64,000 nucleotides of DNA from an uncultured Armatimonadota bacterium. GTDB taxonomy: Bacteria; Armatimonadota; Fimbriimonadia; Fimbriimonadales; Fimbriimonadaceae. Made by a program: the position numbers and the translations under genes. A model generated the notes under the pieces. The model was not told the DNA's origin. It saw only the letters and a program-made list of their open reading frames with translations, and did not search any database. Shown piece by piece: positions 17,998-26,428 of the stretch. The stretch spans positions 22,736-86,735 of the forward strand of contig CAIUHP010000081.1 in NCBI GenBank assembly GCA_903899015.1. The letters run 5' to 3'. Each line of letters opens with the position of its first letter. The first letter of the stretch is position 1.

Positions 17998-18598
17998 TCG
18001 AACACCCGAATCTCCGTAAATTAGCTTCGGGCTTTACAAGCAAAACCAGAGTGCGTAAACCTCCCGAATACCTGTAGACCGGGGATGGCTCTTGCCCCGG
18101 TTTCGCTTCCAATGCCCGAATCTCCGTAGGTCGGCTTCGGGTTTTACAAGCAAAACTGCGGCACAACCCATCCACGGTCTACATCATGTTCCAACGTTTC
18201 CGCGACCTTCGAATCGTTCAAAAACCTTCACATTGGCTCTTGCCCCGGTTTCGCTTCCAATGCCCGAATCTCCGTAAATTGGCTTCGGGCTTTACAAGCA
18301 AAACCGGAGTGCGCAAACCTCCCGAATACCTGTAGACCGGGGATGGCTCTTGCCCCGGTTTCGCTTCCAATGTCCGAATCTCCGTAGGTCGGCTTCGGGT
18401 TTTACAAGCAAAACTGCGGCACAACCCATCCACGGTCTACAGCATGTTCCAACGTTTCCGCGACCTACAAATCGCTCAAAAGCCTCCCGAATTGGCCCTT
18501 GCCCCGGTTTCGACTCCAACGGCCGCATCTCCGTAGAATGTCTAAGCAAAACCGCGGCACAACCCATGCCCGACCCACAACATGTTCAAACGCTTTCG
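17998..18598. repeat. 258-bp tandem repeat array with conserved hairpins
   Basis: About 2.3 copies of a 258-bp unit (for example CCTGTAGACC at 18071 and 18329). Each unit contains two diverged half-units that share TCTCCGTA, GCTTCGGG and TTTACAAGCAAAAC. Each full unit has a hairpin CCGGGG-ATGGCTCTTG-CCCCGG (18079-18100, and again 258 bases later); a third, degenerate copy is near 18490. No gene is supported here: short ORFs in the array differ between copies and lack ribosome sites. The hairpin belongs to the same family as those at 40.7 and 63.9 kb. Confidence 0.9.
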
Positions 18599-18606
18599 AA
18601 ACCCAA

Positions 18607-18642
18607 AAAAAAGAGCCGAGGCATTTGCCTCGGCTCTTTTTT
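18607..18642. terminator. bidirectional terminator between alr and the sigma factor gene
   Basis: Perfect 16-bp stem with an ATTT loop, arms AAAAAAGAGCCGAGGC and GCCTCGGCTCTTTTTT. It has a T-run in both directions and serves the convergent transcripts. Confidence 0.93.
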
Positions 18643-18651
18643 GAATCACTC

Positions 18652-19698
18652 TTACTGGGGAGTAGGAGTGATTGTGAAGCCCTGAGAGCTGAGCTCTTGG
18701 CCGATGTGGCGGAGCTTTTTCATCGCTCGAAGCTCGATTTGCCGGACTCTTTCTCGCGTGACGTTCAACTCACTTCCAACTTCTTCCAAAGTTCGTGAGC
18801 GACCGTCGTCGAGGCCGAATCGAAGCCGTACCACGTCTCTTTCTCTCGATGTGAGACGTCCCAGAATGCCATCGATCTCTTCTCTTCGGATCAACGTCCA
18901 TGTCACGTCTCCAGGAGACGGCATGTTTTGGCTCTGAACGAAATCACCGATGGAGCTGTTATCCTTTTCGCCGACTGGGGTTTCCAGTGAAATCGGCTCA
19001 ACGGCAACTCGCATCATTTCTCGAACACGGTCAATCGACAAACCGACTTCTCGGCTGATCTCTTCTTCCGTTGGTTCGCGCTGCAGCTCTTGCTGCAATC
19101 GAGAGGCAGTCTTGACAACCTTGTTGATCAATTCTGCAACATAGACGGGAATTCGAATCGTTCGTCCTTGGTTGATGATTGCGCGTGCAATTGCACGTCG
19201 AATCCACCAAGTGGCATAGGTGCTGAATCGGAAACCCTTACGCCAGTCGAACTTTTCGACGGCTCGGATAAGACCCAGGTTGCCTTCCTGAATAAGATCT
19301 GCGAGAGGAATTCCGCGCGCGTTGTACTTCTTGGCAATACTGACAACCAGTCGAAGATTCGACTCGATCAGAACTTTCTTTGCGTACATGTCGCCAGCCT
19401 GGACCTTTCGAGCGAGATCGACTTCCTGTTCAGGAGTCAAAAGCTGTGCGCGGCGAGTTTGCCGCATCCACATTTCTAGCTCTTCAGAATCATCAGGAAC
19501 CGGTCGTTCTTCAGTCGCTTCATCTGCCTCTTCATCGGCAGCATCTAATTCAAGCAAATCGTCGTCAGCGGGCTCGGCAGACGGATCATCCAAAACAGGG
19601 GCAGCCCCAGCCTCCATATAGGAGTGGCGACCAGGCGTACGAACGGTAATTGCCCGTCCTCGGCGTGGTTGTGTGGCTAACCCATTTTCTGCTGGCAT
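18652..19698 (-). CDS. primary-type sigma-70 factor (RpoD/SigA-like)
   Basis: 348 residues from the ATG at 19698, chosen because GGAGG lies nine bases upstream; an in-frame GTG at 19722 has no such site. A variable acidic N-terminus (about 30-75) is followed by region 1.2 ([16 protein letters not shown]), region 2 ([49 protein letters not shown]), region 3 and region 4 ([25 protein letters not shown]). It directs RNA polymerase to TTGACA/TATAAT promoters. It is short for RpoD, so a group 2 factor is also possible. Its own promoter is listed next. Confidence 0.93.
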   Translation of the reverse strand: MPAENGLATQPRRGRAITVRTPGRHSYMEAGAAPVLDDPSAEPADDDLLELDAADEEADEATEERPVPDDSEELEMWMRQTRRAQLLTPEQEVDLARKVQAGDMYAKKVLIESNLRLVVSIAKKYNARGIPLADLIQEGNLGLIRAVEKFDWRKGFRFSTYATWWIRRAIARAIINQGRTIRIPVYVAELINKVVKTASRLQQELQREPTEEEISREVGLSIDRVREMMRVAVEPISLETPVGEKDNSSIGDFVQSQNMPSPGDVTWTLIRREEIDGILGRLTSRERDVVRLRFGLDDGRSRTLEEVGSELNVTRERVRQIELRAMKKLRHIGQELSSQGFTITPTPQ

Positions 19699-19851
19699 GC
19701 TGTTGTAACCTCCGAAGTTCACGATGAACTTCTCTCTGTCGTGAGATATCTCGTTTCCTTATCTCTTCGGTGAAATGAGGGCGTTTCTATCTAGTTGTCG
19801 ATAATATTAATAGCTGAATTCGATTAGTTGGGCGTCAATGCCCAGCGCATC

Positions 19852-19880
19852 ACCTTAACACAGTCGAGGGCCGCTGTCAA
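19852..19880 (-). promoter_or_regulatory. sigma-70 promoter of the sigma factor gene
   Basis: TTGACA (19875-19880) and TAAGGT (19852-19857) on the minus strand, exactly 17 bases apart. This leaves a leader of about 150 bases before the ATG. Confidence 0.6.
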
Positions 19881-20004
19881 GAAGCTGAATTCTGTGACTG
19901 GGAGAGCGCAGGTATTCTCTTCGCCCTCTTTTCGGTTTGCACAACGTGCTTTCTAGTTTGATATGACGTGATTTTTGACGCGAAACGTTGCGATTTCGCG
20001 CGAC

Positions 20005-21090
20005 TTAATTCATACTACGGAGCTTTTCAACCGCGAGTCGCAATGATTTTGACAGAACGGCGGTTGAATCAAGAGAACAACCGCGTCCGAAACTTACCCT
20101 TACAGTTCCACGCAACCACGCTTCACTCATATTTAACGCGGTGAGTACGTGGCTTGGTTCCTGACTTTGCGAACTGCATGCAGCCCCACTACTAACCGCA
20201 AATCCCATACGGTCGAGTTCAATTACGATGGATTCGCCTTCAACGCCCAAGAAACTTAGGCTCAGGATGAATGGTGATACCGTAGGTCCGCCGTTGACCT
20301 GCCAATCCGTAAATCCTTCCAACTCTGACAAGCACAGTTCACGAAGTGTGCTTGCATGATCGAAGTCACCCGCTTGTTCGTCAATCGCAATTTCTGCAGC
20401 AAACCCTATACCGACAATTCCCGGAACATTGAGAGTTCCTCCTCGATATCCGTTCTCTTGCTCTCCACCGAGAATGAAGGAATGAGGCGGAAGCGCTTCT
20501 GAATACAAACCGCCCACCCCTTTGGGACCGTAAAATTTGTGGGCGCTGAATGAAGCGAACGAGATGTTCGATAGGTCGATCGGAATCTTGCCAAGGGCTT
20601 GAGTGATATCACTGTGAAGATATTCACACGAGGCTCGTAGTAGGGTGGGATCCCAAATCGTGCCAATCTCGTTGTTGATGAGCATCTGACTGATCAACTC
20701 AACCGGCTCAGCAGGCGGAAGGACCTCAAGCCCATTGTTGTTAAGAGTGCTTAGACCTCGCCTTATCCCCGGTTCCCGAACCGCGCTGTGCTCGAATGGA
20801 CCCATGCATCCGTTTTGAAAGGCACTTAGGACTTGATTGTTCGACTCGGTTGCTCCGGAGGTGAACAGGATTTGGGACGGATCTTCCGCACCAAGTAACT
20901 GAGCGACTTGCTCACGAGCATGTTCAACCGCGGCTCGGGCTTTCCGGCCAAAGGAATGGATCGAATGAGCGTTTCCAAAATCCTCCCCAAAGTAGGGAAG
21001 CATCTCTCGAAGCACCCGCGAGTCAAGAGGCGAAGTTGCCGCGTAGTCGAAGTATCGTGAGCGGTCGGAATGATCCGTCATCGGGGCCAA
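20005..21090 (-). CDS. cysteine desulfurase (NifS/IscS family)
   Basis: 361 residues. This PLP enzyme removes sulfur from cysteine for Fe-S clusters or tRNA thiolation. Seen: FDYAATSPLDSRV at the N-terminus, FTSGATESNN, FEHSAV, PLP-binding Lys in SAHKFYGPKGVG, GGEQENGYRGGTLNVPGIVG, and the catalytic Cys in SSGAACSSQSQEPSHVL. The chain is about 20-40 residues shorter than usual, mainly between the FEHSAV and NEIGT segments. No iscU or other Fe-S gene is adjacent. Confidence 0.9.
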   Translation of the reverse strand: MAPMTDHSDRSRYFDYAATSPLDSRVLREMLPYFGEDFGNAHSIHSFGRKARAAVEHAREQVAQLLGAEDPSQILFTSGATESNNQVLSAFQNGCMGPFEHSAVREPGIRRGLSTLNNNGLEVLPPAEPVELISQMLINNEIGTIWDPTLLRASCEYLHSDITQALGKIPIDLSNISFASFSAHKFYGPKGVGGLYSEALPPHSFILGGEQENGYRGGTLNVPGIVGIGFAAEIAIDEQAGDFDHASTLRELCLSELEGFTDWQVNGGPTVSPFILSLSFLGVEGESIVIELDRMGFAVSSGAACSSQSQEPSHVLTALNMSEAWLRGTVRVSFGRGCSLDSTAVLSKSLRLAVEKLRSMN

Positions 21091-21124
21091 TTGTTTCTAC
21101 GAGAAGGTGCTTGGGTCAATAGCA

Positions 21125-21152
21125 AACCGGGCTCCTACTAGGGAGCCCGGTT
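21125..21152 (-). terminator. terminator-like hairpin after sucD
   Basis: 11-bp stem AACCGGGCTCC/GGAGCCCGGTT with a short loop. It lies 24 bases after the sucD stop. The T-run after it is short. Confidence 0.65.
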
Positions 21153-21175
21153 AAGTTTCGTCGACGACTGGCGTC

Positions 21176-22051
21176 TTAAAGCTTGGCCATCGCTTCCGAA
21201 AGGAGGCGAGGTACGTCGCTCGTACGATCCGCAACCGAAGCGCCTGCACTGAGGAAGGCGTCAACCTTGGATTGTGGAGTTCCGGTGTTGCCGGAAATAA
21301 TTGCGCCGGCATGGCCCATTCGCTTTCCAGGAGGAGCCGTTCGGCCGGAAATGAATCCTACAACTGGCTTCGACATCGTCTTGATGAACTCACAAGCTGT
21401 TTCCTCGTCCGATCCGCCAATTTCACCGATCATCACAACCGCTTTGGTCTTAGGATCGGCCTCAAACATCTCCATGACTTCGATGAATCGAGTGCCAGGG
21501 AGCGGGTCGCCACCGATTCCGACGCAAGTTGTTTGACCGAAACCGGCCCGGGTCATTTCCCAAACGATTTCGTAGGTTAAGGTTCCACTACGGGAAACGA
21601 GTCCAACTTCACCCGGCAAGAATATGTTGCCCGGCATGATGCCCATTTTGCACTCGCCAGGAGTGATGATTCCCGCGCAGTTGCCGCCAAGCAACCGGGT
21701 TGTTCCATTTGCTCGAATGCGGTTAACCATTCGGATTTCGTCGTGGATGGGAATCCAGTCGCTGATGAGCGTTACGAAGGGTAGACCAGCTGCCTCGCAC
21801 TCGAGAACGGAGTCCACCGCATAGGGCCCAGGAACGAAAACGATGGATGCGTCTGCGCCCGTTGCCTTAACCGCTTCTTCAACCGTGTCGAAAATAGGTC
21901 GTCCGAGGTGCTCAGTACCGCCCTTACTAGGAGTTACGCCCGCTACCACCTGTGTTCCGTACTCGATCATTTGCTGCGAGTGGAAGCCACCTTCTTTACC
22001 TGTCATTCCACACACGATTACGCGCGTGTTCTTGTCCACGAGGATTGCCAT
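21176..22051 (-). CDS. sucD: succinyl-CoA synthetase alpha subunit
   Basis: 291 residues. With the beta subunit it converts succinyl-CoA to succinate and makes ATP or GTP. It has the CoA-binding Rossmann start ([15 protein letters not shown]), [10 protein letters not shown] and the phosphorylated histidine in [11 protein letters not shown]. sucC is not in the window, which is unusual since the two are often adjacent. TAGAAT lies 7 bases before the ATG and no SD is visible. Confidence 0.95.
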   Translation of the reverse strand: MAILVDKNTRVIVCGMTGKEGGFHSQQMIEYGTQVVAGVTPSKGGTEHLGRPIFDTVEEAVKATGADASIVFVPGPYAVDSVLECEAAGLPFVTLISDWIPIHDEIRMVNRIRANGTTRLLGGNCAGIITPGECKMGIMPGNIFLPGEVGLVSRSGTLTYEIVWEMTRAGFGQTTCVGIGGDPLPGTRFIEVMEMFEADPKTKAVVMIGEIGGSDEETACEFIKTMSKPVVGFISGRTAPPGKRMGHAGAIISGNTGTPQSKVDAFLSAGASVADRTSDVPRLLSEAMAKL

Positions 22052-22187
22052 TAGGGCTATTCTACCGGACTAAATGTTCTCTCGGCAGGGTGTTTGACCT
22101 GCCTTTATCGCATCAAAGAATTGGGATCGGGTGCGATTTGTTGTATTTGCATGCAAGAACGTGAGAATTGCCTATAATGGCGGTCGT

Positions 22188-22880
22188 ATGTCAGACACGA
22201 TTCCGAGACTGATCCTTATTGACGGGTTGCCTGGCGCAGGTAAGAGCACCACCGGGGAACTTCTCTCAGCCGCAATATCCGCATCCGGTCAGCCATCGGA
22301 GTTGTATCTGGAAACTCAACCCAATCATCCGCTCCATGTTTTTCCTACCGATGAACTGGGCGCTGCTTGGACCAACATACATCTAAAAACGACGCCTGAG
22401 ACGTTCGGCCAAAGAAGCTTAGAGCTTTGGGACACTTTCTTGGCCCAGAACACCGGGGTCGTTTCGATCATCGAGAGCTTTCCCTTTCAGAGTTCGATTC
22501 GGGTGCTGATGCAAATGAATCAGTCCTCAGAGCTGATCGAGAATTATTGGAACGAGTGGCAGCACCGGGTCGCAAGATTAGATGCTGTCCTCCTTTTCTT
22601 TCATGAAACGGACCCGATTTCACTCATTGAACAGGCCTTCGAGGAACGGGGAGATCAGTGGACTAGCTACATCGTGCGGTCGTTTGAGTTGATGCCTTAC
22701 TGCAAAACTCGAGGTTTGACCGGCAAAGAGGCGACGATTGGATTCCTGCGGGACTACGCAGAATTGCTGGATCACTTGATGTCAAACATTCAAATTCGAG
22801 CAGTCACGTTTGAAGCGAGACCCGAAAACTACGAAGAACGTCAAATGTTGGTTTATCAAGCTTTTGGACTCAATGCTTAG
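22188..22880 (+). CDS. P-loop kinase-like protein
   Basis: 230 residues from the ATG at 22188. The Walker A motif GLPGAGKSTTGE lies near residues 13-24. The rest resembles nucleotide or small-molecule kinases (possible lid and Asp/Arg-rich parts), but I cannot name the substrate. A perfect TATAAT ends 9 bases before the ATG and there is no SD, so the mRNA is probably leaderless. A GTG at 22131 would add 19 residues and contain the -10 element, so it is rejected. Confidence 0.75.
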   Translation: MSDTIPRLILIDGLPGAGKSTTGELLSAAISASGQPSELYLETQPNHPLHVFPTDELGAAWTNIHLKTTPETFGQRSLELWDTFLAQNTGVVSIIESFPFQSSIRVLMQMNQSSELIENYWNEWQHRVARLDAVLLFFHETDPISLIEQAFEERGDQWTSYIVRSFELMPYCKTRGLTGKEATIGFLRDYAELLDHLMSNIQIRAVTFEARPENYEERQMLVYQAFGLNA

Positions 22881-22970
22881 GTTCGAAGTAGCCATTCAGG
22901 GCGTTCGGGGCGATAGTCCCAGAAAAAGCAGATATTCGTAAAGACATCCTGCCCAACTGGCCTAAACCGT

Positions 22971-23130
22971 GTTAAACTAACTCCAGCGGCTGCAAAGCCA
23001 GCGTCGAATTTCCCAAAAGGAAAACGGGGGAACCGTAACTTAGGGGTGAATGGAGATCAGTTTGATCTACTAGGGTAACTCTTGGCCCGAACCCGACAGC
23101 TAACCCCGTAGACGTAGTGAGAGTCGGATG
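22971..23130 (+). ncRNA. c-di-AMP riboswitch (ydaO/yuaA class)
   Basis: The conserved blocks of this aptamer class occur in the right order: a GC-rich first arm, CGGGGGAACCG (23025-23035), AGGGGTGAAT (23042-23051), a variable hairpin (GATCAG/TTGATC), TAGGGTAACTC, GGCCCGAA, then CCCGACAGCTAACCCCGTAG (23092-23111) and GAGAG. These RNAs bind cyclic di-AMP and usually turn genes for wall hydrolases or potassium and osmolyte transport off. Here no such gene follows; the downstream layout is a short ORF and a terminator. Confidence 0.92.
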
Positions 23131-23165
23131 CGCGCGTACGACGCCGGTTCGCGCCGGAGGTGAAG

Positions 23166-23279
23166 ATGGGACAACGTTGTTCTGTTCAGAGCGCCATGAC
23201 ACTTGCCTTTGTGGTCCAGGGGACATATCGCGAATCAAACGTGATCTTTGGCTGCAATGGAGCAGCGCCAATCATGTGA
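23166..23279 (+). CDS. 37-codon ORF between riboswitch and terminator
   Basis: ATG preceded five bases upstream by GGAGG (GGAGGTGAAGATG), ending in TGA before the terminator. The product is 37 residues (starts MGQRCSVQSAMTLAFVV) with a short hydrophobic stretch and no known motif. It could be a leader peptide coupling translation to the riboswitch, a small regulated protein, or the remnant of a longer gene. The strong ribosome site is the main support. Confidence 0.4.
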   Translation: MGQRCSVQSAMTLAFVVQGTYRESNVIFGCNGAAPIM

Positions 23280-23322
23280 AGAGGGCCCTTATGTCAGCCA
23301 CGTCAGCACCTCCTGTTGAGCT

Positions 23323-23354
23323 GGGCCTTCCGAAAGGGGGGCCCTTTTCCTTTT
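23323..23354 (+). terminator. terminator of the riboswitch expression platform
   Basis: Nine-pair stem closed by a GAAA loop (23323-23331 with 23336-23344, two G-U pairs), then TTTTCCTTTT. An upstream GGGCCC (23283-23288) could pair with the 5' arm and act as antiterminator. Confidence 0.85.
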
Positions 23355-23443
23355 AGCCGGGCCAACCTTGGTGTTCAGCGATCCTTTTGTAAGGGGTTGA
23401 TCTTTCGCTTTGCGATGTCCAAACGTCGTATCCTTACCAGTCC

Positions 23444-24592
23444 ATGGATACTCGATGCTTAACGATCAAAGAAATCGCTCGCGAGCATCCGCTTGGGGTG
23501 GTCAAACCGGCTGATTTTGTGACTGAGGATGGTCCGGTGATCTCGCCTGAAGCGGTGCTGGCTGATCCGCGATTGAGCGTTTATTGCTTTGATCCTGAGA
23601 ACGATCGGGTGCTGTTTGTGGAAGTTGATGATGCGGCAGCAGTTGTACAAGCTCCGTTTTATTATCAGGGCCAGATTGAACATGCGGTTGGATTGGTGTC
23701 TATGCCGGTAGAGGTCTTCCACCGAGTTGCCGCGACGATTCCGGAGCCGCCACGCGGAGTGATCTTTGTGCATTCGGTGGGTCGGTGCGGATCGACCTTG
23801 CTTAGCAAAGTGTTAGCGGCTTGTCCAACCGTCCATAGCCTTTCGGAGCCGGATGACTTGACTCAAATCGTCAACTTGCGAGTCGCCAATTCGATTTCAG
23901 AAGATGAGATTCGCGAAATGATCCGCAGTTCCATTAAGTGGCGAGGAAAGCCACGAGAAGGGGCGGATTTTGACTTTCTCGCTCTCAAAACGAGAAGTGA
24001 AGTCATGGTGTTAGCGGACCTCTTCGCTGATTTGTATCGAAGCTCAAAGCACTTGTTTCTTTACCGTGATGGCGTCTCCTGGATGCGGACGCTGTTCCGA
24101 GGCATTCCGTTAGATTGGGATATTTATGATGAAGCCCAGAATAGAGACATGAATGAACGTTGGGCAAAGATGCTTCCGTTGGCCAAGCAGGCTCTCACCG
24201 AAAGTAAGATATTGAACCCAATAGAAGTTAGAATTCTTGCCTGGATCACCTGCATGGAAGGCTACTTGCTTCTCAAATCGAAGGGATTGGACCTATGCGC
24301 AACCCGTTACGAAGACATCACCACCGATCCAACCCAGGTGATGCGGAAGTTGCTGGATTTCTGCGGTATTGACGTTGTCGACTGGACCGTCATACAGGAC
24401 GTTCTCGGTCGCGACTCTCAAGCTGGAACCATATTCGACCGGGAAGAAAGGCGAAAAAAGAATCGGCAACTGACTCCTGAACTCATTGCGGACGTATGTC
24501 GAATGATCGCAGCGTATCCCAGACTGAGGGTCCCAGGAGTGATCGTTCCTGGGACCCTCAAGCTGGATGGAGATCTGCCCGCAGCCAATTAA
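23444..24592 (+). CDS. sulfotransferase-family protein
   Basis: 382 residues. HSVGRCGSTLLSKVL (about 111-125) matches the PAPS-binding 5'-phosphosulfate loop of sulfotransferases. FLYRDGVSWMRTLF resembles the 3'-phosphate-binding segment, and RYEDITTDPTQVMRKLLDFCGI is typical of the C-terminal part. The first 105 residues are an extra domain I do not recognise. The acceptor is unknown. The gene lies 90 bases after the riboswitch terminator, so riboswitch control by read-through is possible, but its ATG has no clear SD and TATCCT nearby could be a separate -10. Confidence 0.8.
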   Translation: MDTRCLTIKEIAREHPLGVVKPADFVTEDGPVISPEAVLADPRLSVYCFDPENDRVLFVEVDDAAAVVQAPFYYQGQIEHAVGLVSMPVEVFHRVAATIPEPPRGVIFVHSVGRCGSTLLSKVLAACPTVHSLSEPDDLTQIVNLRVANSISEDEIREMIRSSIKWRGKPREGADFDFLALKTRSEVMVLADLFADLYRSSKHLFLYRDGVSWMRTLFRGIPLDWDIYDEAQNRDMNERWAKMLPLAKQALTESKILNPIEVRILAWITCMEGYLLLKSKGLDLCATRYEDITTDPTQVMRKLLDFCGIDVVDWTVIQDVLGRDSQAGTIFDREERRKKNRQLTPELIADVCRMIAAYPRLRVPGVIVPGTLKLDGDLPAAN

Positions 24593-24615
24593 CGGAACTG
24601 CGGGCAACTGAGATT

Positions 24616-25458
24616 TCAGGCAAACATCGCGCCACGAGTCTTAGCCAGAGCGCTAAGCTCTGCGCGACTATCCTGACCAGCCTTTAAGACTGCCTGATCG
24701 CGGGAGAGTTTGCCGCCAAGTCCTTCCTTGTAGTGAGACATCTCTCCATCAATCCACATGCGTAGGCTCTTCGCTCCGTTTGCGGAGCCGATGACTCGCT
24801 TAGAGGGCGGAGCATTAGGATCGACCCACAGTATCTGTTCCCAATTGTTGGTAGCCAGATTGACGTAAGAAATATAGCCTCCGGGCAAAACCTGTCGAGG
24901 CCGTTTGATCGCACCAGTAAAGCTGTACTTCACGCCAGCCGTTTCTACCGGATCATAGAAATGTGGAGTGATGAAATCAGAAACGGCGATCCCTTGAATT
25001 TGATAACCAAAATTATCCGCTTCGCAAGGGTCCGCAGATTCCACCAAGTAGCTGAATTGTCCTGGAGCATCCACAACGTCCATTCCCTGGATTTGAATCG
25101 CCTTCGACGATTGCATACGGTTTCCGTATGGGTCGACCAGCATTTCAAGGATTTCGTGGCTTGCGTCAATGGTCCACGATTCATTTAAGTGACTCGCAAT
25201 TACCTCCGCGTAGGGCTGATTGTGCTTGTCCATGTGAAATCCACCTTCCCCAGGTGGAAGCTTCGCAACCAAGAACACCGGCCAGACACCGGCTGGGATA
25301 TGGGCTGGATCACTCAAATACTGCACCGTTGCCGTAATAGGCCATTGGGTGGGAAGGTCTCGAACAACTTGAACATTGAGTGCGACGGCTGTCGCATGCA
25401 CAAGGGACGGGTCGAGTTTCTTCGTTTTGTCAACAATACCGATTTGGATTAAAGACAT
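24616..25458 (-). CDS. conserved hypothetical protein with HEILE motif
   Basis: 280 residues from the ATG at 25458, set by GAGGAG six bases upstream; an upstream in-frame start at 25476 has no such site. No signal peptide. A segment DASHEILEMLVDPYGN (mid-protein) has the HExxE arrangement of some zinc peptidase-like proteins, followed by DPCEADNFGYQ and VSDFITPHFYDP, which recur in an uncharacterised bacterial family (from memory). It is convergent with the sulfotransferase-like gene. Peptidase activity is only a suggestion. Confidence 0.7.
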   Translation of the reverse strand: MSLIQIGIVDKTKKLDPSLVHATAVALNVQVVRDLPTQWPITATVQYLSDPAHIPAGVWPVFLVAKLPPGEGGFHMDKHNQPYAEVIASHLNESWTIDASHEILEMLVDPYGNRMQSSKAIQIQGMDVVDAPGQFSYLVESADPCEADNFGYQIQGIAVSDFITPHFYDPVETAGVKYSFTGAIKRPRQVLPGGYISYVNLATNNWEQILWVDPNAPPSKRVIGSANGAKSLRMWIDGEMSHYKEGLGGKLSRDQAVLKAGQDSRAELSALAKTRGAMFA

Positions 25459-25660
25459 GTTTCTCCTCACTTGCATTCAAGGCCGAGAATCGCTCATTCG
25501 CAATTCTTAACTCTATTGAACGAATCCACAAAAGCGGATCTATCAGTGACAAGAAATTGATTTAGGTTGGACGTCAATCTTGATGGGTGGAACAAGCACC
25601 GTATTCGGGCCCAAATCCCTCGGGTCCTTTCAAAGAGGCAGATCACGTGCCCGAGGAAAC

Positions 25661-26281
25661 CTAACTTGTTCCGTACAATCGGTCACCGAAATCGCCGAGA
25701 CCGGGGACGATGTATTTTTTGTCATTCAGACACTCATCGAGCGAGGCAGTTACGATGTTGACGTCGGGGTGGTTTGCTTGCAGAACGGCCACTCCTTCGG
25801 GAGCCGAGACGATGGATACCATCGTCACTTGAGTCGCTCCATGCGCTTTGATAAGGTTGATAGCTTGGCTTGCCGATCCTCCGGTGGCGAGCATCGGGTC
25901 AACGCAAAGCGTGAATCGATCGGTGAGGTCGGGCAATTTACTGTAATAGCTTCGAGCAATCGCCGTTTCTTCGTGGCGTTCTAGGCCGATGTAGCCCACT
26001 GCGACGTTGGGGAAGAGCCTGAGCGTCGGTTCTAGCATGCCTAAGCCCGCCCGCAACACCGGTACGACGGCAAGGCCCTGATCTAGGACACGTACGTTGG
26101 TGGCCTTGATCGGCGTTTGGACACAATCGACTTTGGTTCGTATGAGATAGGTGGCTTGGAGAACGAGCAAAGTCGTAAGGCTATCGGTCAATACTCGAAA
26201 TCGGTCAGGAGCCGTTGATTTGTCTCTCAATTCAGCCAATAAGTGTCCAGCAAGCGGATGATCAAGAACATGGAGTGGCAT
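25661..26281 (-). CDS. upp: uracil phosphoribosyltransferase
   Basis: 206 residues, full length. It salvages uracil with PRPP to give UMP. The PRPP loop is LCVDPMLATGGSA. Other family segments are LRAGLGM, VGYIGLERHEET and the C-terminal uracil-binding YIVPGLGDFGDRLYGT. CAGAAT lies 8 bases before the ATG with no SD. It is divergent from glmU-prs; prs makes the PRPP it uses. Confidence 0.97.
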   Translation of the reverse strand: MPLHVLDHPLAGHLLAELRDKSTAPDRFRVLTDSLTTLLVLQATYLIRTKVDCVQTPIKATNVRVLDQGLAVVPVLRAGLGMLEPTLRLFPNVAVGYIGLERHEETAIARSYYSKLPDLTDRFTLCVDPMLATGGSASQAINLIKAHGATQVTMVSIVSAPEGVAVLQANHPDVNIVTASLDECLNDKKYIVPGLGDFGDRLYGTS

Positions 26282-26428
26282 CTCAATCTATTCTGCTACG
26301 AAATAGCGATTTTGAGAACAGGGACTCGCCCAGAGTCTTGGCATTTGAAATAACCCTTGCCCAAGTATCGTTTAAACAGGCACAATGGTGGGTCTTTATC
26401 GTATCGTTAAGGCGCGGACCTTCTAACT

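Noticed and set aside
18092..18567. Several ORFs on both strands inside the repeat array
   Set aside because: They arise from the repeats, have no ribosome sites, and give nearly the same Arg/Ser/Pro-rich peptide from each copy.
17998..18598. Repeat array considered as a CRISPR locus
   Set aside because: The repeat unit is 258 bases (half-unit about 130) and the sequence between shared blocks is itself repeated, so there are no unique spacers. No cas genes are nearby.
23117..23356. 79-codon ORF over the riboswitch and terminator
   Set aside because: It runs through the structured aptamer end and the terminator stem. The composition is that of a structured RNA, not a protein. The short ORF at 23166 in another frame has the real ribosome site.
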